In this document: piece by piece, positions 1 to 8,111 of the stretch | Layout: every line of letters starts with the position of its first letter | Numbering within the stretch: position 1 is the stretch's first letter | Origin: Streptomyces mobaraensis NBRC 13819 = DSM 40847 | Lineage (GTDB): Bacteria; Actinomycetota; Actinomycetes; Streptomycetales; Streptomycetaceae | Length of the DNA stretch: 64,000 bases | Direction: 5' to 3' | Assembly: GCF_017916255.1 (NCBI RefSeq) | Contig: NZ_CP072827.1 | Location: forward strand, 3,931,501 to 3,995,500 | The notes under the pieces: generated by a model | Database searches by the model: none | Seen by the model: only the letters and a program-made list of their open reading frames with translations | Told to the model about the DNA's origin: nothing | Translations under genes and position numbers: made by a program

Positions 1-1
1 C

Positions 2-694
2 AGCCCGCTCCCGCTCGGCGACTCGGACAAGACGGCCGTGGGCGACGCGACGGTCGCGATCGGCGCGCCGTTCGGCCTCTCCGGCACCGTCACCACGGGC
101 ATCGTCAGCGCCAAGAACCGTCCCGTGGCCTCCAGCGACGGCGGCGGCAGCGGCAACGCCTCCTACATGAGCGCCCTGCAGACCGACGCCTCGATCAACC
201 CGGGCAACTCGGGCGGCCCGCTGCTCAACGCGCAGGGCGCGGTCATCGGCATCAACTCGGCCATCCAGTCCGCGAACAACGGCGGCGGATTCCCCGGCGC
301 CCAGGGCCAGTCCGGCAGCATCGGGCTGGGTTTCGCGATCCCCATCAACCAGGCCAAGAACGTCGCCGAGCAGCTCATCAAGACCGGCAAGCCGGTCTAC
401 CCCGTCATCGGCGCCACCGTGAACATGAAGGACGGCGGCACCGGCGCCCGCATCGCCGACAACGGCACCGACGGATCCGCGGCGGTGACCCCCGGCGGCC
501 CGGCGGACAAGGCCGGTCTCAAGTCGGGCGACGTGATCGTCAAGCTCGGCGACACCAAGATCGACAGCGGCCCCACCCTGATCAGCGAGATCTGGACCCA
601 CAAGCCCGGCACCAAGGTCCCCATCACCTACGTGCGCAACGGCAAGCAGACGACGACCGACATCGTCCTGGGCGAACGCACCGGCGACAAGTAA
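2..694 (+). CDS. HtrA/DegP-family serine protease, C-terminal part
   Basis: The gene enters from the left edge, so the N-terminus is missing. The visible part holds the end of a trypsin-like domain, including the serine motif [13 protein letters not shown] and the preceding AIGAPFGL strand. A C-terminal PDZ domain follows ([19 protein letters not shown]). In this family the Ser of GNSGGP is the nucleophile, and the PDZ domain binds exposed hydrophobic C-termini of misfolded envelope proteins. Actinobacterial members usually have an N-terminal membrane anchor, which would lie outside the window. A tRNA gene follows about 110 bp downstream. Family assignment is secure; the exact paralogue is not determined. 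Confidence 0.93.
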   Translation, partial: SPLPLGDSDKTAVGDATVAIGAPFGLSGTVTTGIVSAKNRPVASSDGGGSGNASYMSALQTDASINPGNSGGPLLNAQGAVIGINSAIQSANNGGGFPGAQGQSGSIGLGFAIPINQAKNVAEQLIKTGKPVYPVIGATVNMKDGGTGARIADNGTDGSAAVTPGGPADKAGLKSGDVIVKLGDTKIDSGPTLISEIWTHKPGTKVPITYVRNGKQTTTDIVLGERTGDK

Positions 695-802
695 CCCCGG
701 CACGGACCCGGCGTGACCGCCCCACCGCCCCCGGCAGGTCTCCCCGCCCCAACCCGCACCCGGTAGGCTGTCCCCCGCGCCGCGGCGGACAGCCCGGCGC
801 GG

Positions 803-889
803 GGAGGCTTGCCCGAGCGGCCTAAGGGAACGGTCTTGAAAACCGTCGTGGCAGCGATGTCACCGAGGGTTCAAATCCCTCAGCCTCCG
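803..889 (+). tRNA. tRNA-Ser (anticodon UGA)
   Basis: The acceptor stem GGAGGCT (803-809) pairs with AGCCTCC (882-888), with discriminator G889 and an encoded CCA at 890-892. The anticodon loop reads CTTGAAA, giving TGA. A long variable arm and the T-loop GGTTCAAATCC are visible, as expected for a class II serine tRNA. The last 60 bases are duplicated 7.2 kb downstream, so this gene is the attachment site of the island and stays intact at its left end. Confidence 0.97.
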
Positions 890-891
890 CC
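830..891 (+). repeat. left attachment-site repeat (attL) inside tRNA-Ser
   Basis: This 62-bp stretch covers the anticodon stem to the 3' end of tRNA-Ser(UGA). It is repeated without mismatch at 8023-8084. Duplication of a tRNA 3' half is the usual footprint of tyrosine-recombinase integration, and remains of such a recombinase lie at 1740-2306. Confidence 0.93.
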
Positions 892-913
892 AGGCCAGCA
901 TTGATGCAGGTCA

Positions 914-943
914 GAAGGGGTGTCCCGGTCCGGGGCGCCCCTT
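914..943 (+). terminator. hairpin downstream of tRNA-Ser on the island side
   Basis: AGGGGTGTCCCG and CGGGGCGCCCCT form a 12-bp stem with two G-U pairs and a 3-nt loop, followed by TTTC. It occupies the same place relative to the tRNA 3' end as the hairpin at 8112-8140 beyond the right repeat. The island appears to bring its own tRNA terminator. Confidence 0.6.
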
Positions 944-1000
944 TCGCGTTGGGGCCTTGTCTCACCTTGTGACGCCCGTTTCCCGGGTCTGATCAGCGCG

Positions 1001-1019
1001 TGCGGACCAGGCGCGGACC
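1001..1019. repeat. 19-bp island-end repeat, left copy (possible recombinase arm site)
   Basis: The sequence tgcggaccaggcgcggacc is identical to 7933-7951. It contains GCGGACC twice, spaced by 4 bp. Its placement just inside both ends of the island suggests a recombinase or directionality-factor arm site; this is inference. Confidence 0.45.
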
Positions 1020-1122
1020 AAGCAGGGGCGGCTCTGGCCTTGGGCGCCCTGGAGCTCCGACGACCCCAGTCCCCCTGTCTGGATGTGGTCGTTTTAAGCT
1101 CCAGAGAGGAGGGGGTGGAGCA

Positions 1123-1659
1123 ATGCACGCGCCGAATGTTGTTGGGGATTGGCAGGAGTACCAATCGGAGGAGTGGGCTGGTCTGCGAGTCCGAGTACAC
1201 GGTCTCAAGAAAGCTGTGCCACCACGTGGCCGCGATGACAAGGCCAAGGGGTTGTCGTACGTCAGCTTTCTCGTGACGTTCGAGAACCGCGGCACTGAGT
1301 ACTTCACTATCGATCTGTACTCGGGACTCAGGCACTTCGACGTCCGGGTGGGCCGGGACGGCCATGGTGCGTTCATTGATGAGTACGGGTCTGACGTCAT
1401 CAGAGGGTTCAACCTCTATCCCCAGCGGCGGGTGACGGCAACCCTCTACGTGGCGGCGACGGCCGCGAAGCTCAAGCAACTGGACATCCAGGTCAGCCCC
1501 GACATCGACGGAGACCCGGCGTTCGGATACGTCTGGGTCGGCGGACTCGGAGTGCACGAGGGGTCCACGCGTCTCGGGCGGCGCGCGTCAACGGCGCAGC
1601 CGAGTGTGGCCAACGAGGTAGAGCAGTTTTTGAAGCAAAGCGCCCCCGACGACGCCTGA
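1123..1659 (+). CDS. hypothetical island protein, beta-rich, 178 aa
   Basis: The ATG at 1123 is preceded by the strong site AGAGAGGAGGGGG, which decides the start over earlier in-frame codons. The product has no signal peptide and no membrane segment. Residues 40-130 alternate hydrophobic and polar residues in a beta-sandwich-like pattern (FLVTFENRGTEYFTIDLYSG), reminiscent of DUF4352/immunoglobulin-like folds, but I do not recognise a family with confidence. It reads opposite to the integrase remnant, lies between attL and that remnant, and seems monocistronic. It may be cargo or accessory; function unknown. Confidence 0.7.
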   Translation: MHAPNVVGDWQEYQSEEWAGLRVRVHGLKKAVPPRGRDDKAKGLSYVSFLVTFENRGTEYFTIDLYSGLRHFDVRVGRDGHGAFIDEYGSDVIRGFNLYPQRRVTATLYVAATAAKLKQLDIQVSPDIDGDPAFGYVWVGGLGVHEGSTRLGRRASTAQPSVANEVEQFLKQSAPDDA

Positions 1660-1739
1660 TCTCTGTCCGCAGCCAACGCAGAACTCCTCCTGAACCCACT
1701 GATGAGGTCCAGGAGGAGATTCGGTCGCCCGCAGGAAGA

Positions 1740-2306
1740 TCAATCCGCAGAGTTGAGAGCCCGGTCGATGAGCTGGTTCGCCTTCTGCTGGACGCCATTG
1801 ATGATCTTCGCGTAGAAGTGGTAGAGCACGGCGATGCTGTGGCCGGCTCGTCGGGCGACCTCCGCCGGTTCGACGCCGGCCTTGAGCCAGAGCGAGATGC
1901 CGGCGTGTCGGAGGGAGTACGGCACCTTGGCCAGAGGGGTTTTCAGCTCCTCCGGAGTGAGGACCTTCTCCCGGGCTGCCTCCCACAGGTCGCAGTACTC
2001 GGTTGAGCGGACCCGGCCACCATGAACGGCCCAGAAGAGTCGGCCGTCTGGAGCGACTCCGTGCGTCTTGATGTGCTCGCGGACCATCCGGACGAAGACC
2101 GGCGGGATGGGGACCGATCGCGTTGCTCGCCGGGCGCGTCGTTTAAGGCCGCGCTTCTCGTAGGACTTGCCGTCGTCGGTCCAGCCCGAACCAACCTCTG
2201 GACGGCTCTCTTCAAGGGCGGCCCGCTCACGCGGGCCGCCGCGCGCTGGCGGCCCGTGGCCGCCGCCGCTCCTGTCTGCCGCCCCGCTCCGGCGGCCCCC
2301 GTCCAC
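1740..2306 (-). pseudogene. truncated tyrosine recombinase (phage-type integrase), C-terminal catalytic part
   Basis: From about residue 28 the product matches the C-terminal half of actinobacterial site-specific integrases. It has the Arg box SLRHAGISLWL, the GHSIAVL box and the expected catalytic Tyr in HFYAK. The arm-binding and core-binding domains and the first catalytic Arg box (TGLRxGE type) are missing. The DNA upstream (about 2226-2700) shows no continuation in any frame. The residual ORF therefore lacks part of the active site and is very probably inactive. Its position near attL fits the integrase of the island. Confidence 0.82.
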
Positions 2307-2699
2307 TCAGCGCGCAATGCCAACCGAGCGCGACGACCAGGACCAGGAAGTTCCTCGTACGGCCCATCGCCAACACCATCAGGCCGACAGTGCCGAGGCC
2401 AGCCGTCCAGCCGCCGCGTCTGACATGTGCACCCCACAGCCCCGAACCGCCCGCCTCCCTGCTGTTGTCCGCCGTTCGCGCCAGCGCCCGCGATGGGCCG
2501 GGCGAGCATGCAACGCAACGGCCGGCGCGACACCGGCCGTGACGCAATGAATAGCGTGGCCGGCGTACGTGGGTGGTTGCTGGAGGCACACGTGGCGGGT
2601 GGTCGTCACAGTGCGGGCGCGCGGTGGCTGACTGGTGGGGGTGGCCGCCCACACAGGCGAGTGGTGGGTGGCCCGCAACTCCGAGGCGCGGCAGGGAGT
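2307..2699. other. gene-poor stretch between the integrase remnant and the serine hydrolase
   Basis: No convincing gene is seen. On the minus strand a 50-codon reading frame (2227-2379) starts with a hydrophobic run (NFLVLVVALGWHCAL), but it lacks a clear ribosome site and overlaps the integrase remnant. This stretch probably marks the deletion that removed the integrase N-terminus. Confidence 0.4.
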
Positions 2700-3728
2700 T
2701 CATTCCGACGAGATCGTCTTGAGGGCCAGAGCTCGCAGCGGTGCGAGGCGTACGCGGGCCGGGCCGTAATAGACGGCGTTCGTACAGATCACCAGGTAGC
2801 GCCCGGTCGAGGGGGCGAGGTACAGGCTGGTGCCGGTGAAGCCGTGGTGATACGCGACGGACCCGCCGGCGGCGAGAATCCACGACAGACCACGGTCGAG
2901 GCCCGGTTCGATCGGAGCGTGGGGGACCAGACTGGAACGGAGCCAGTCACCCAACGGGCCGCTCTCGTCGGCGGACAGCAGGGCTTGGGCGTAGGTGGCG
3001 AGGTCGGCCGGGGTGGAGAACACTCCGGCGTGACCGGCCACGCCTCCCATGAGCCCGGCGTTGTCGTCGTGAGCGGCACCCCAGATGCGCGGGGCGCCGG
3101 GAAGTCGCTGTTCGGTGGGGGCCACGCCGGAGGTACGGGCGACCGGGCCGTAGAACGTGCTGCGCATGCCGAGCCCGCCCCACATGTCGGCTGCCAGTTG
3201 GTCGAGGGGCCGGCGGTGAAGGTGGGTGAGGGCGAGGCCGAGGAGGATGTAGCCGCGGTTGATGTAGCGATGGGCGCCGGGGGTGTCCTCCAGCGGTTCG
3301 CGACACAAGAGCTCGTGCAGCGGCAGGTCCGCGCCACGGTAGTGGTCGAGCCGGGTGGAGGCGCGGAGGCCGGAAGTGTGAGTGATCAACTGCCGTACGC
3401 TGGCTTCCCCGCTGGGGGCTTCCCCGCTCATCACCGGAAGGCTGTCGCGGATGGGAGCGTCCAAGTCGATCAGCCCGTCCTGGACGGCCCGGCCGACGAG
3501 CGGCCAGGTGGCCACGACCTTCGTCAGCGACGCGATGTCGTAGACCGTGTGCACCGAGGGCGGCTGTGATCCGCACTCGGGAGCGACCACGCCGGCCACC
3601 ATGACCTCCTGGCCGTGACCGGCGGTCCCCGCGACGACGACACCGCCCGGACTCGCACCGTCGGCCACCACTTCTTGCAGCGTCTCCCCGAGGCGGGCGG
3701 TGTCGTCGGCGCTGAACGGTGCGGGCAT
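2700..3728 (-). CDS. serine hydrolase of the beta-lactamase / DD-peptidase (class C-like) family
   Basis: The 342-aa protein carries the three family motifs: S67-L-T-K70 (nucleophile and base), Y155-I-N157, and H295-G-F in place of KTG. No signal peptide is present, so it is predicted to be cytoplasmic, unlike penicillin-binding proteins. Relatives include esterases, D-amino-acid amidases and transesterases such as LovD-type enzymes. Its start abuts the stop of the MurA-like gene with no gap, so the two are co-transcribed and probably act in one pathway. Whether it hydrolyses a peptide, ester or amide cannot be told from sequence. Confidence 0.9.
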   Translation of the reverse strand: MPAPFSADDTARLGETLQEVVADGASPGGVVVAGTAGHGQEVMVAGVVAPECGSQPPSVHTVYDIASLTKVVATWPLVGRAVQDGLIDLDAPIRDSLPVMSGEAPSGEASVRQLITHTSGLRASTRLDHYRGADLPLHELLCREPLEDTPGAHRYINRGYILLGLALTHLHRRPLDQLAADMWGGLGMRSTFYGPVARTSGVAPTEQRLPGAPRIWGAAHDDNAGLMGGVAGHAGVFSTPADLATYAQALLSADESGPLGDWLRSSLVPHAPIEPGLDRGLSWILAAGGSVAYHHGFTGTSLYLAPSTGRYLVICTNAVYYGPARVRLAPLRALALKTISSE

Positions 3729-5021
3729 CTAGACCTCCGGTTCGATGGTGACCTCGGCGCCCAGCCTGGCCAGGTTCGGGAGCAGATGGCCGTAGCCGCG
3801 CCGCAAGTGGTGCAGACCCCGGATCGTAGAGGTGCCGTCGGCGGCCAGGGCGGCGATCAGCAGTGCCGCCACCGCGCGGATGTCGGCTGCCTGCACGTCT
3901 GCGGCGTGGAGCCGTCGGGGGCCGTGCAGGCGGATCATTGACCCCGTGACGGTGAGCTCCGCGCCGAAGGCCCGCAGCGGGACGACGTGAGTGTCCCTCC
4001 GGGGGTACACCCACTCACCGATCAACGAGGGCCCGGCGGCCTGGGTGAGTAGCGCTGCCAACTGCGGGGCACTGTCGGTGGGGAAGCCGGGATGCGGCCC
4101 GGTGGCGACCTCCACCCCGGACAGGGCCCTCACGAGCTGCACGCGGACGGTCTGGCCGTCGGCGGCGAGAGCGATGCCCGCGTGGGCAAGTGCGGTGATC
4201 AACCCGACGGGGAGGTGGTCGAGGGTGATGCCGTCCAGGTCCACGCACCCCCCGGTCGCGGCAACCGCCATGGCGACGGTGGCGGCCTCGATGCGGTCGC
4301 CCACGATCGCGAAGGTGCCGCCGTCGATCCGGTCACTCCCCGATACGTGTAGCCCCTCGACGTCCCAGTGGATCGCGACGCCCCGAACGGCGAGGAACCG
4401 ACAGGTCTCGATCACCTCGGGCTCGATGCTCGGGCTCGTGATCAACGAGGCACCCGGGATGCGTGCGGCCAGGAGCACCGCCGTCACCGTCGCTCCCAGA
4501 CTCGGCCCGTATGGGGTGTTCACGTCCACGGTGAAAGCACGCAGGCCGCGTCGCCCGGACAGGACCCGGAGCTCTGTCGGTGTCGAGACGACCTCTGCCC
4601 CGGCGGCCCGCATCGCCGCCAGATGGCGGTCGATCAACCGGGGACAGAACGCGTCACCACCGGGGTAGGGAAAGGTGACCTGCCCGGCACGGGCAAGGAC
4701 AGCGGATGCCAGGACGGCGGTGGTGCGGATCTGCCGGCCGAGTTCGTACGGAACCACCGGCCTCAGCGTCTCGGCCGGGCTGACCATGAATTGGTTGCGG
4801 TCGAACATGGCGCCGACACCGATGTGCCGGAGGATCTGGGCACAGACGCCGGTGTCCACGATGTCCGGCGCCCGCACCAGGACCAGCGGGGTATCGGCCA
4901 GGAGCGCTGCCGCGTACAGGTGAAGGGCGATGTTCTTGCTGCCCTGCACTGGATACCGGCCGGTCAGTGCTCGGTTTCCGGTGACTTTCACGAGACCGTC
5001 AGACGAGATGGTCATGGTCAC
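3729..5021 (-). CDS. MurA-like enolpyruvyl transferase with Asp at the fosfomycin-target position
   Basis: This is a 430-aa EPSP synthase/MurA fold protein of normal MurA length. K29-N30 matches the catalytic Lys-Asn of MurA, GFPTD (D316) matches the catalytic Asp, and R382 in DIRAVAALLIA matches the C-terminal Arg. The loop reads PGGD at 120-123, where E. coli MurA has PGGC (Cys115); Mycobacterium tuberculosis MurA also has Asp there and is fosfomycin-insensitive. The family adds enolpyruvate from PEP to UDP-GlcNAc, or to UMP in polyoxin/nikkomycin enzymes. It overlaps the upstream transferase gene by 4 bp and sits on a mobile island, so it is a paralogue and not the housekeeping copy. Its substrate is unknown. 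Confidence 0.9.
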   Translation of the reverse strand: MTMTISSDGLVKVTGNRALTGRYPVQGSKNIALHLYAAALLADTPLVLVRAPDIVDTGVCAQILRHIGVGAMFDRNQFMVSPAETLRPVVPYELGRQIRTTAVLASAVLARAGQVTFPYPGGDAFCPRLIDRHLAAMRAAGAEVVSTPTELRVLSGRRGLRAFTVDVNTPYGPSLGATVTAVLLAARIPGASLITSPSIEPEVIETCRFLAVRGVAIHWDVEGLHVSGSDRIDGGTFAIVGDRIEAATVAMAVAATGGCVDLDGITLDHLPVGLITALAHAGIALAADGQTVRVQLVRALSGVEVATGPHPGFPTDSAPQLAALLTQAAGPSLIGEWVYPRRDTHVVPLRAFGAELTVTGSMIRLHGPRRLHAADVQAADIRAVAALLIAALAADGTSTIRGLHHLRRGYGHLLPNLARLGAEVTIEPEV

Positions 5022-5746
5022 CTGACCCGTGACCCGGCAGGCAGGAAGCCGCCGATGTGGTTGTGGGGGTAGACCACACTGCGGGGGCCGATCAGTGTCC
5101 CCGGTGACAGCACTGTCCCGGCGGGCAATGCGACCTCGTCACCGATGACCGCACCGAATTTCGTCTGGCCGCTGCTGATCCGGCGCCCGTCCAGGGTGAC
5201 GGTGATTTCCTCGATCGCCGGTTCGGCGACCGGCCCGCGGTCGCAGCGCAGGCCGGTCGTGGAGCAGAAGGCTCCGAGGTTGACGCGGTACCCGACCACC
5301 GAGTCGCCGACGAAGCAGGGGTGCTTGGCGAAGACGTGTCCGGCCAGCAGGCTCCGGGTGATGTCCGCCCCGAACCCGATCCGGCAGCCGGGGCCGATCA
5401 CGGCGTAGTCCCGCACCAGAGCGCCGGCCCCGATGACCGCCCCGCAGCAGACCAGGACGGGGCCGACCACTTGGGCTCCGGCTTCGATACGTGCCCCCTC
5501 CTGCACGATGACGTCGCCCTGGCACAGGGCTCCGCTCTCGATCGTGCCGCCCCGGTCTGCGTCCAGGCCGCACGCGGTGGGGTCGTCCAGGTCCGCGACC
5601 ACGGCCGGCTTGACGTCGAACACGGTCTGGCAGCGTGCCAGCAGCCGGGCGAGGTAGGGGCTGAGCGCGTTGAGGTTGAGGTAGTAGCCCGTGCTGAGCC
5701 GCACGTCTTCCGCCGTCGCCGCGGAATCGGGAAGGTGCTGCTGCAT
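5018..5746 (-). CDS. left-handed beta-helix transferase, GlmU C-terminal-like
   Basis: Residues about 80-235 form hexapeptide repeats ([LIV]-G-x4 pattern: IESGALCQGDVIVQEGARIEAGAQV and onward). The tail TKFGAVIGDEVALPAGTVLSPGTLIG resembles the acetyltransferase domain of archaeal-type bifunctional GlmU. The nucleotidyltransferase half (GxGTRM motif) is absent; residues 1-75 are different and unassigned. A sugar-1-phosphate N-acyltransferase acting before the MurA-like enzyme is plausible. The gene ends by ATGA overlap with the MurA-like gene, which implies translational coupling. The substrate is inference only. Confidence 0.85.
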   Translation of the reverse strand: MQQHLPDSAATAEDVRLSTGYYLNLNALSPYLARLLARCQTVFDVKPAVVADLDDPTACGLDADRGGTIESGALCQGDVIVQEGARIEAGAQVVGPVLVCCGAVIGAGALVRDYAVIGPGCRIGFGADITRSLLAGHVFAKHPCFVGDSVVGYRVNLGAFCSTTGLRCDRGPVAEPAIEEITVTLDGRRISSGQTKFGAVIGDEVALPAGTVLSPGTLIGPRSVVYPHNHIGGFLPAGSRVR

Positions 5747-5876
5747 GGGGATGCCTCCATAGCGTCGAAGGGCCGATGTGCAGGAAGTGCGCGCGCCAGG
5801 GGCGCGACCGGAAGTGGAGGGACGCTGAGGGCCCCGGCACCCCGAAGCGGGTTCGCCGCCGGGTACCGGAGCCGGA

Positions 5877-6065
5877 TCAAGCGGGGGTGTCAGTGACCGG
5901 GTCGGTGTCCGGGGCCACGACCGCGAAGCCCGGGTGCAAGGACTCGGCGTTCATGTCCCGATCGACGATCACCGCCAGGAGGGCGAAGGCGGTAGCCATC
6001 GCGCCCAGCCAGACGGCCACGGCCCCGGCTTCCGGGTCGATTCGACGCCGGTAGGCGCTCATCAC
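5877..6065 (-). CDS. small single-span membrane protein, 62 aa
   Basis: A short basic N-terminus (MMSAYRRR) is followed by one hydrophobic span (AVAVWLGAMATAFALLAVIV) and an acidic C-terminal tail. Its ATG overlaps the stop of the upstream gene (ATGA at 6062-6065), which supports it being a real coupled gene. About 130 bp separates it from the beta-helix transferase gene. I do not recognise a named family; it could be an anchor or partner for the operon enzymes. Confidence 0.65.
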   Translation of the reverse strand: MMSAYRRRIDPEAGAVAVWLGAMATAFALLAVIVDRDMNAESLHPGFAVVAPDTDPVTDTPA

Positions 6066-6451
6066 CGCGACCCCTCCGATCGGGCCCGTTCACGAGCGGC
6101 CATGGCTCGTTCGACCTGGAGGCTCACCGCATACAACTGGCCCGGTTCGAGGACCAGTTCCGTGCGAACCGCGCCTCCGTCACGAAGACGCACCTCAACC
6201 GCGAACCGGGTCTCCTCCGTCGCGTGGTCGTATCGGGCGTCCCGTTGCATCAGGGCCACGCGATCGACCATGGGGGCGCCACCGGACTCATGGCGCCCCT
6301 GGTCAGCAGCCGCGCTGTGCGTCACTTCATCCAGGGGAATACCGGTCCTGGCTGTTCCTGTGCCATGCATCTTGGGATCACCGTCTCTTCTGCTCGCCAG
6401 GCCCGCCGAACAGGGACGAACCGGCGGCCGGGCTGTGGGCATGGGTGTCAT
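6062..6451 (-). CDS. hypothetical cytoplasmic protein, first gene of the island operon
   Basis: The best-structured part is the C-terminal 65 residues (VDRVALMQRDARYDH ... ELVLEPGQLYAVSLQVERAMAARERAR), a compact mixed beta/helix region. Four ATG codons (6451, 6442, 6370, 6271) could be the start and none has a convincing Shine-Dalgarno site; 6370 has a weak GAAGAG. The upstream 126 bp is shared with the divergent regulator gene, so the promoters are probably back to back. Function unknown. Confidence 0.6.
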   Translation of the reverse strand: MTPMPTARPPVRPCSAGLASRRDGDPKMHGTGTARTGIPLDEVTHSAAADQGRHESGGAPMVDRVALMQRDARYDHATEETRFAVEVRLRDGGAVRTELVLEPGQLYAVSLQVERAMAARERARSEGSR

Positions 6452-6577
6452 GCAGAGGCTTGGACGATCAGTCGGCGATGCCAGTTAAGGGCGGGGCGAG
6501 AAGCGCGGTAACCCCACGCAGGGGGCACCCATGATGGGTACATTCCGTGGGGGGTACTACCAACTCAGGGGGTAGGC

Positions 6578-7909
6578 ATGGAACTTCCGGCGTCACCGGC
6601 AGCGCTTCCACCAGCACTTCTGAATGATCGGCGTGTCGCCGAAGCGCTGGCCCGCCGTGATGTCGGCGCCTTGTTCGCACTCGCTCACGAGGCGGGCATC
6701 AGTTTCAACCGCATCAGCGAGGCGTGCGGCATCCGTGCCGAACGCGTGAGCCAGATAGCTAGGGGGCATGGGACCGTCACGTCCCTTTCCGGCCTGGAGC
6801 GGATCGCTGACGGGCTCCGGATCGCCGGCCGGTGTTTAGGCTTGGCCGAGAGGCCGTGGGAGAGCGCGGGTACGCGAACTCCCCAACAGCATCGAGAAGA
6901 TGGAGAAGATCCGATGAAGCGCCGCGATGTAGTCCGCGGCGCGCTCGCTGCCGGTCTGGCAGGTTCCGGGCTCGCCGCTTTGACCACCACCCGCCACGAC
7001 ATCGACGCCGCTCTGGCCGCCGACCATACGTCGTCCGATCTCGGTTTCTGGGAGAGCACCGCCGAGCGGTACGGATACGGCTACCACGGCCAGGCGCCGG
7101 CCGACGTGCTGGCGAACCTCGCCGGGGACTTCGGCGAGCTGAGGGCACTTCTGGCTCGACCGCAGACCGTCAAAGGCCGGGCCACGCTGTGCTACGTGAC
7201 CGGCCAGATGGCGGGCATGGTCGCGATCGTCCTGCATGATCTCGGCCAGGACCGCGAAGCCCATCGATGGTTCCGTACGGCCGGCCGGGCTGCCGAGCAG
7301 TCGGGGGACAACCTCCTGCACGCGTGGGTCCTCGGGCGCGAGGCGATGGTGCCTCTCAACTACGGGGCTCCACAGGCGGCCGCACACCTGGCCGAACAAG
7401 CCCGGCACCTGGCGGGAGGCAAACCCAGCGCAGCCGCTGCATTGGCCTCGGCCGTTGCTTCGCGCGCTTACGCCAGCGGCGGCCACCGGGAGAAGGCCCT
7501 CCGCGCGGTGGCCGACGTCGAAACTCTTGCGGAGCGGCTCACGCCCCAGCAACATGCCGATACCTGGTTCGGCTACCCGATGCAGAAGCACCACGTCCAC
7601 ATGAGCCAGGCCCTGACTCTGCTCGGGGAGACCGACCGGGCATACGAGACCCAGGGACAGGCGCTTGAGCTGTCGCGCATGCCGTCACACATGACCCGAG
7701 CGCTGATCGCCATTGATCAGGCGGCCTGCCGGGCCCACGACGGCGACCGAGCCGAAGCGGCGCACATCGCCGCCCAGGCGTACGGTGGTCTGCCGACCTC
7801 CTATCAGACCGGTCTCACCCAGACTCGGGCGCTCGCCCTGTACCGGACGCTCCCCAGGGATACCCCCGGTCGCCAACAGCTCGCGGGTGCGCTGGGAGTC
7901 GCCGGCTGA
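6578..7909 (+). CDS. XRE-type HTH regulator with C-terminal TPR-like repeats
   Basis: The 443-aa protein has an N-terminal helix-turn-helix at about residues 36-85 (ISFNRISEACGIRAERVSQI). Helical repeats of TPR type follow from about residue 150. A linker at 113-137 (MKRRDVVRGALAAGLAGSG) looks like a twin-arginine leader but is internal, a common quirk of this Streptomyces regulator group. The start is fixed by CAGGGGGTAGGC just upstream. It is divergent from the island operon and is the obvious candidate to control it, perhaps with a small ligand or peptide bound by the TPR part. Confidence 0.85.
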   Translation: MELPASPAALPPALLNDRRVAEALARRDVGALFALAHEAGISFNRISEACGIRAERVSQIARGHGTVTSLSGLERIADGLRIAGRCLGLAERPWESAGTRTPQQHREDGEDPMKRRDVVRGALAAGLAGSGLAALTTTRHDIDAALAADHTSSDLGFWESTAERYGYGYHGQAPADVLANLAGDFGELRALLARPQTVKGRATLCYVTGQMAGMVAIVLHDLGQDREAHRWFRTAGRAAEQSGDNLLHAWVLGREAMVPLNYGAPQAAAHLAEQARHLAGGKPSAAAALASAVASRAYASGGHREKALRAVADVETLAERLTPQQHADTWFGYPMQKHHVHMSQALTLLGETDRAYETQGQALELSRMPSHMTRALIAIDQAACRAHDGDRAEAAHIAAQAYGGLPTSYQTGLTQTRALALYRTLPRDTPGRQQLAGALGVAG

Positions 7910-7932
7910 CCCGGGGGGGCGTTCCCGGAGCT

Positions 7933-7951
7933 TGCGGACCAGGCGCGGACC
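7933..7951. repeat. 19-bp island-end repeat, right copy
   Basis: Identical to 1001-1019, and 72 bp inside the right attachment repeat. Confidence 0.45.
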
Positions 7952-8022
7952 GGGGAGCAGCCCGAGGGCCGAGGAGGACAGTCTCTCCGCAGGTCAGGGC
8001 GGTACGCGGTCTGATCTGCGGC

Positions 8023-8084
8023 ACGGTCTTGAAAACCGTCGTGGCAGCGATGTCACCGAGGGTTCAAATCCCTCAGCCTCCGCC
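8023..8084 (+). repeat. right attachment-site repeat (attR), 3' fragment of tRNA-Ser
   Basis: This is a perfect 62-bp copy of 830-891. The 5' half of the tRNA (acceptor 5' strand and D-arm) is missing, so it is not a functional tRNA. Flanking sequence on the right is the original chromosomal context of the tRNA 3' end. Confidence 0.93.
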
Positions 8085-8111
8085 GAGGTCAGCGGTGATG
8101 CGCCGGCCGGA

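Larger units (their letters stand above)
830..8084. mobile_element. integrated genomic island in tRNA-Ser(UGA), about 7.2 kb
   Basis: The element is bounded by 62-bp perfect direct repeats of the tRNA 3' end. Inside are a truncated tyrosine integrase, a lone hypothetical gene, a five-gene leftward operon and a divergent HTH regulator. No replication, transfer (FtsK/Tra) or excisionase gene is visible. It therefore looks like a stripped, probably immobile remnant of an integrative element that kept its cargo. A 19-bp repeat lies about 110 and 70 bp inside the left and right ends. Confidence 0.88.

Noticed and set aside
2227..2379. 50-aa membrane protein gene in the island
   Set aside because: It has no clear ribosome site and overlaps the integrase remnant; kept only as a remark.
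6914..6990. Twin-arginine signal peptide (MKRRDVVRGALAAGLAG) as start of an exported protein
   Set aside because: The segment is internal to a regulator with an N-terminal HTH and a good ribosome site at 6578; this arrangement is usual in that regulator group.
8023..8084. A second functional tRNA-Ser
   Set aside because: Only the 3' part from the anticodon stem is present; the acceptor 5' strand and D-arm are missing.
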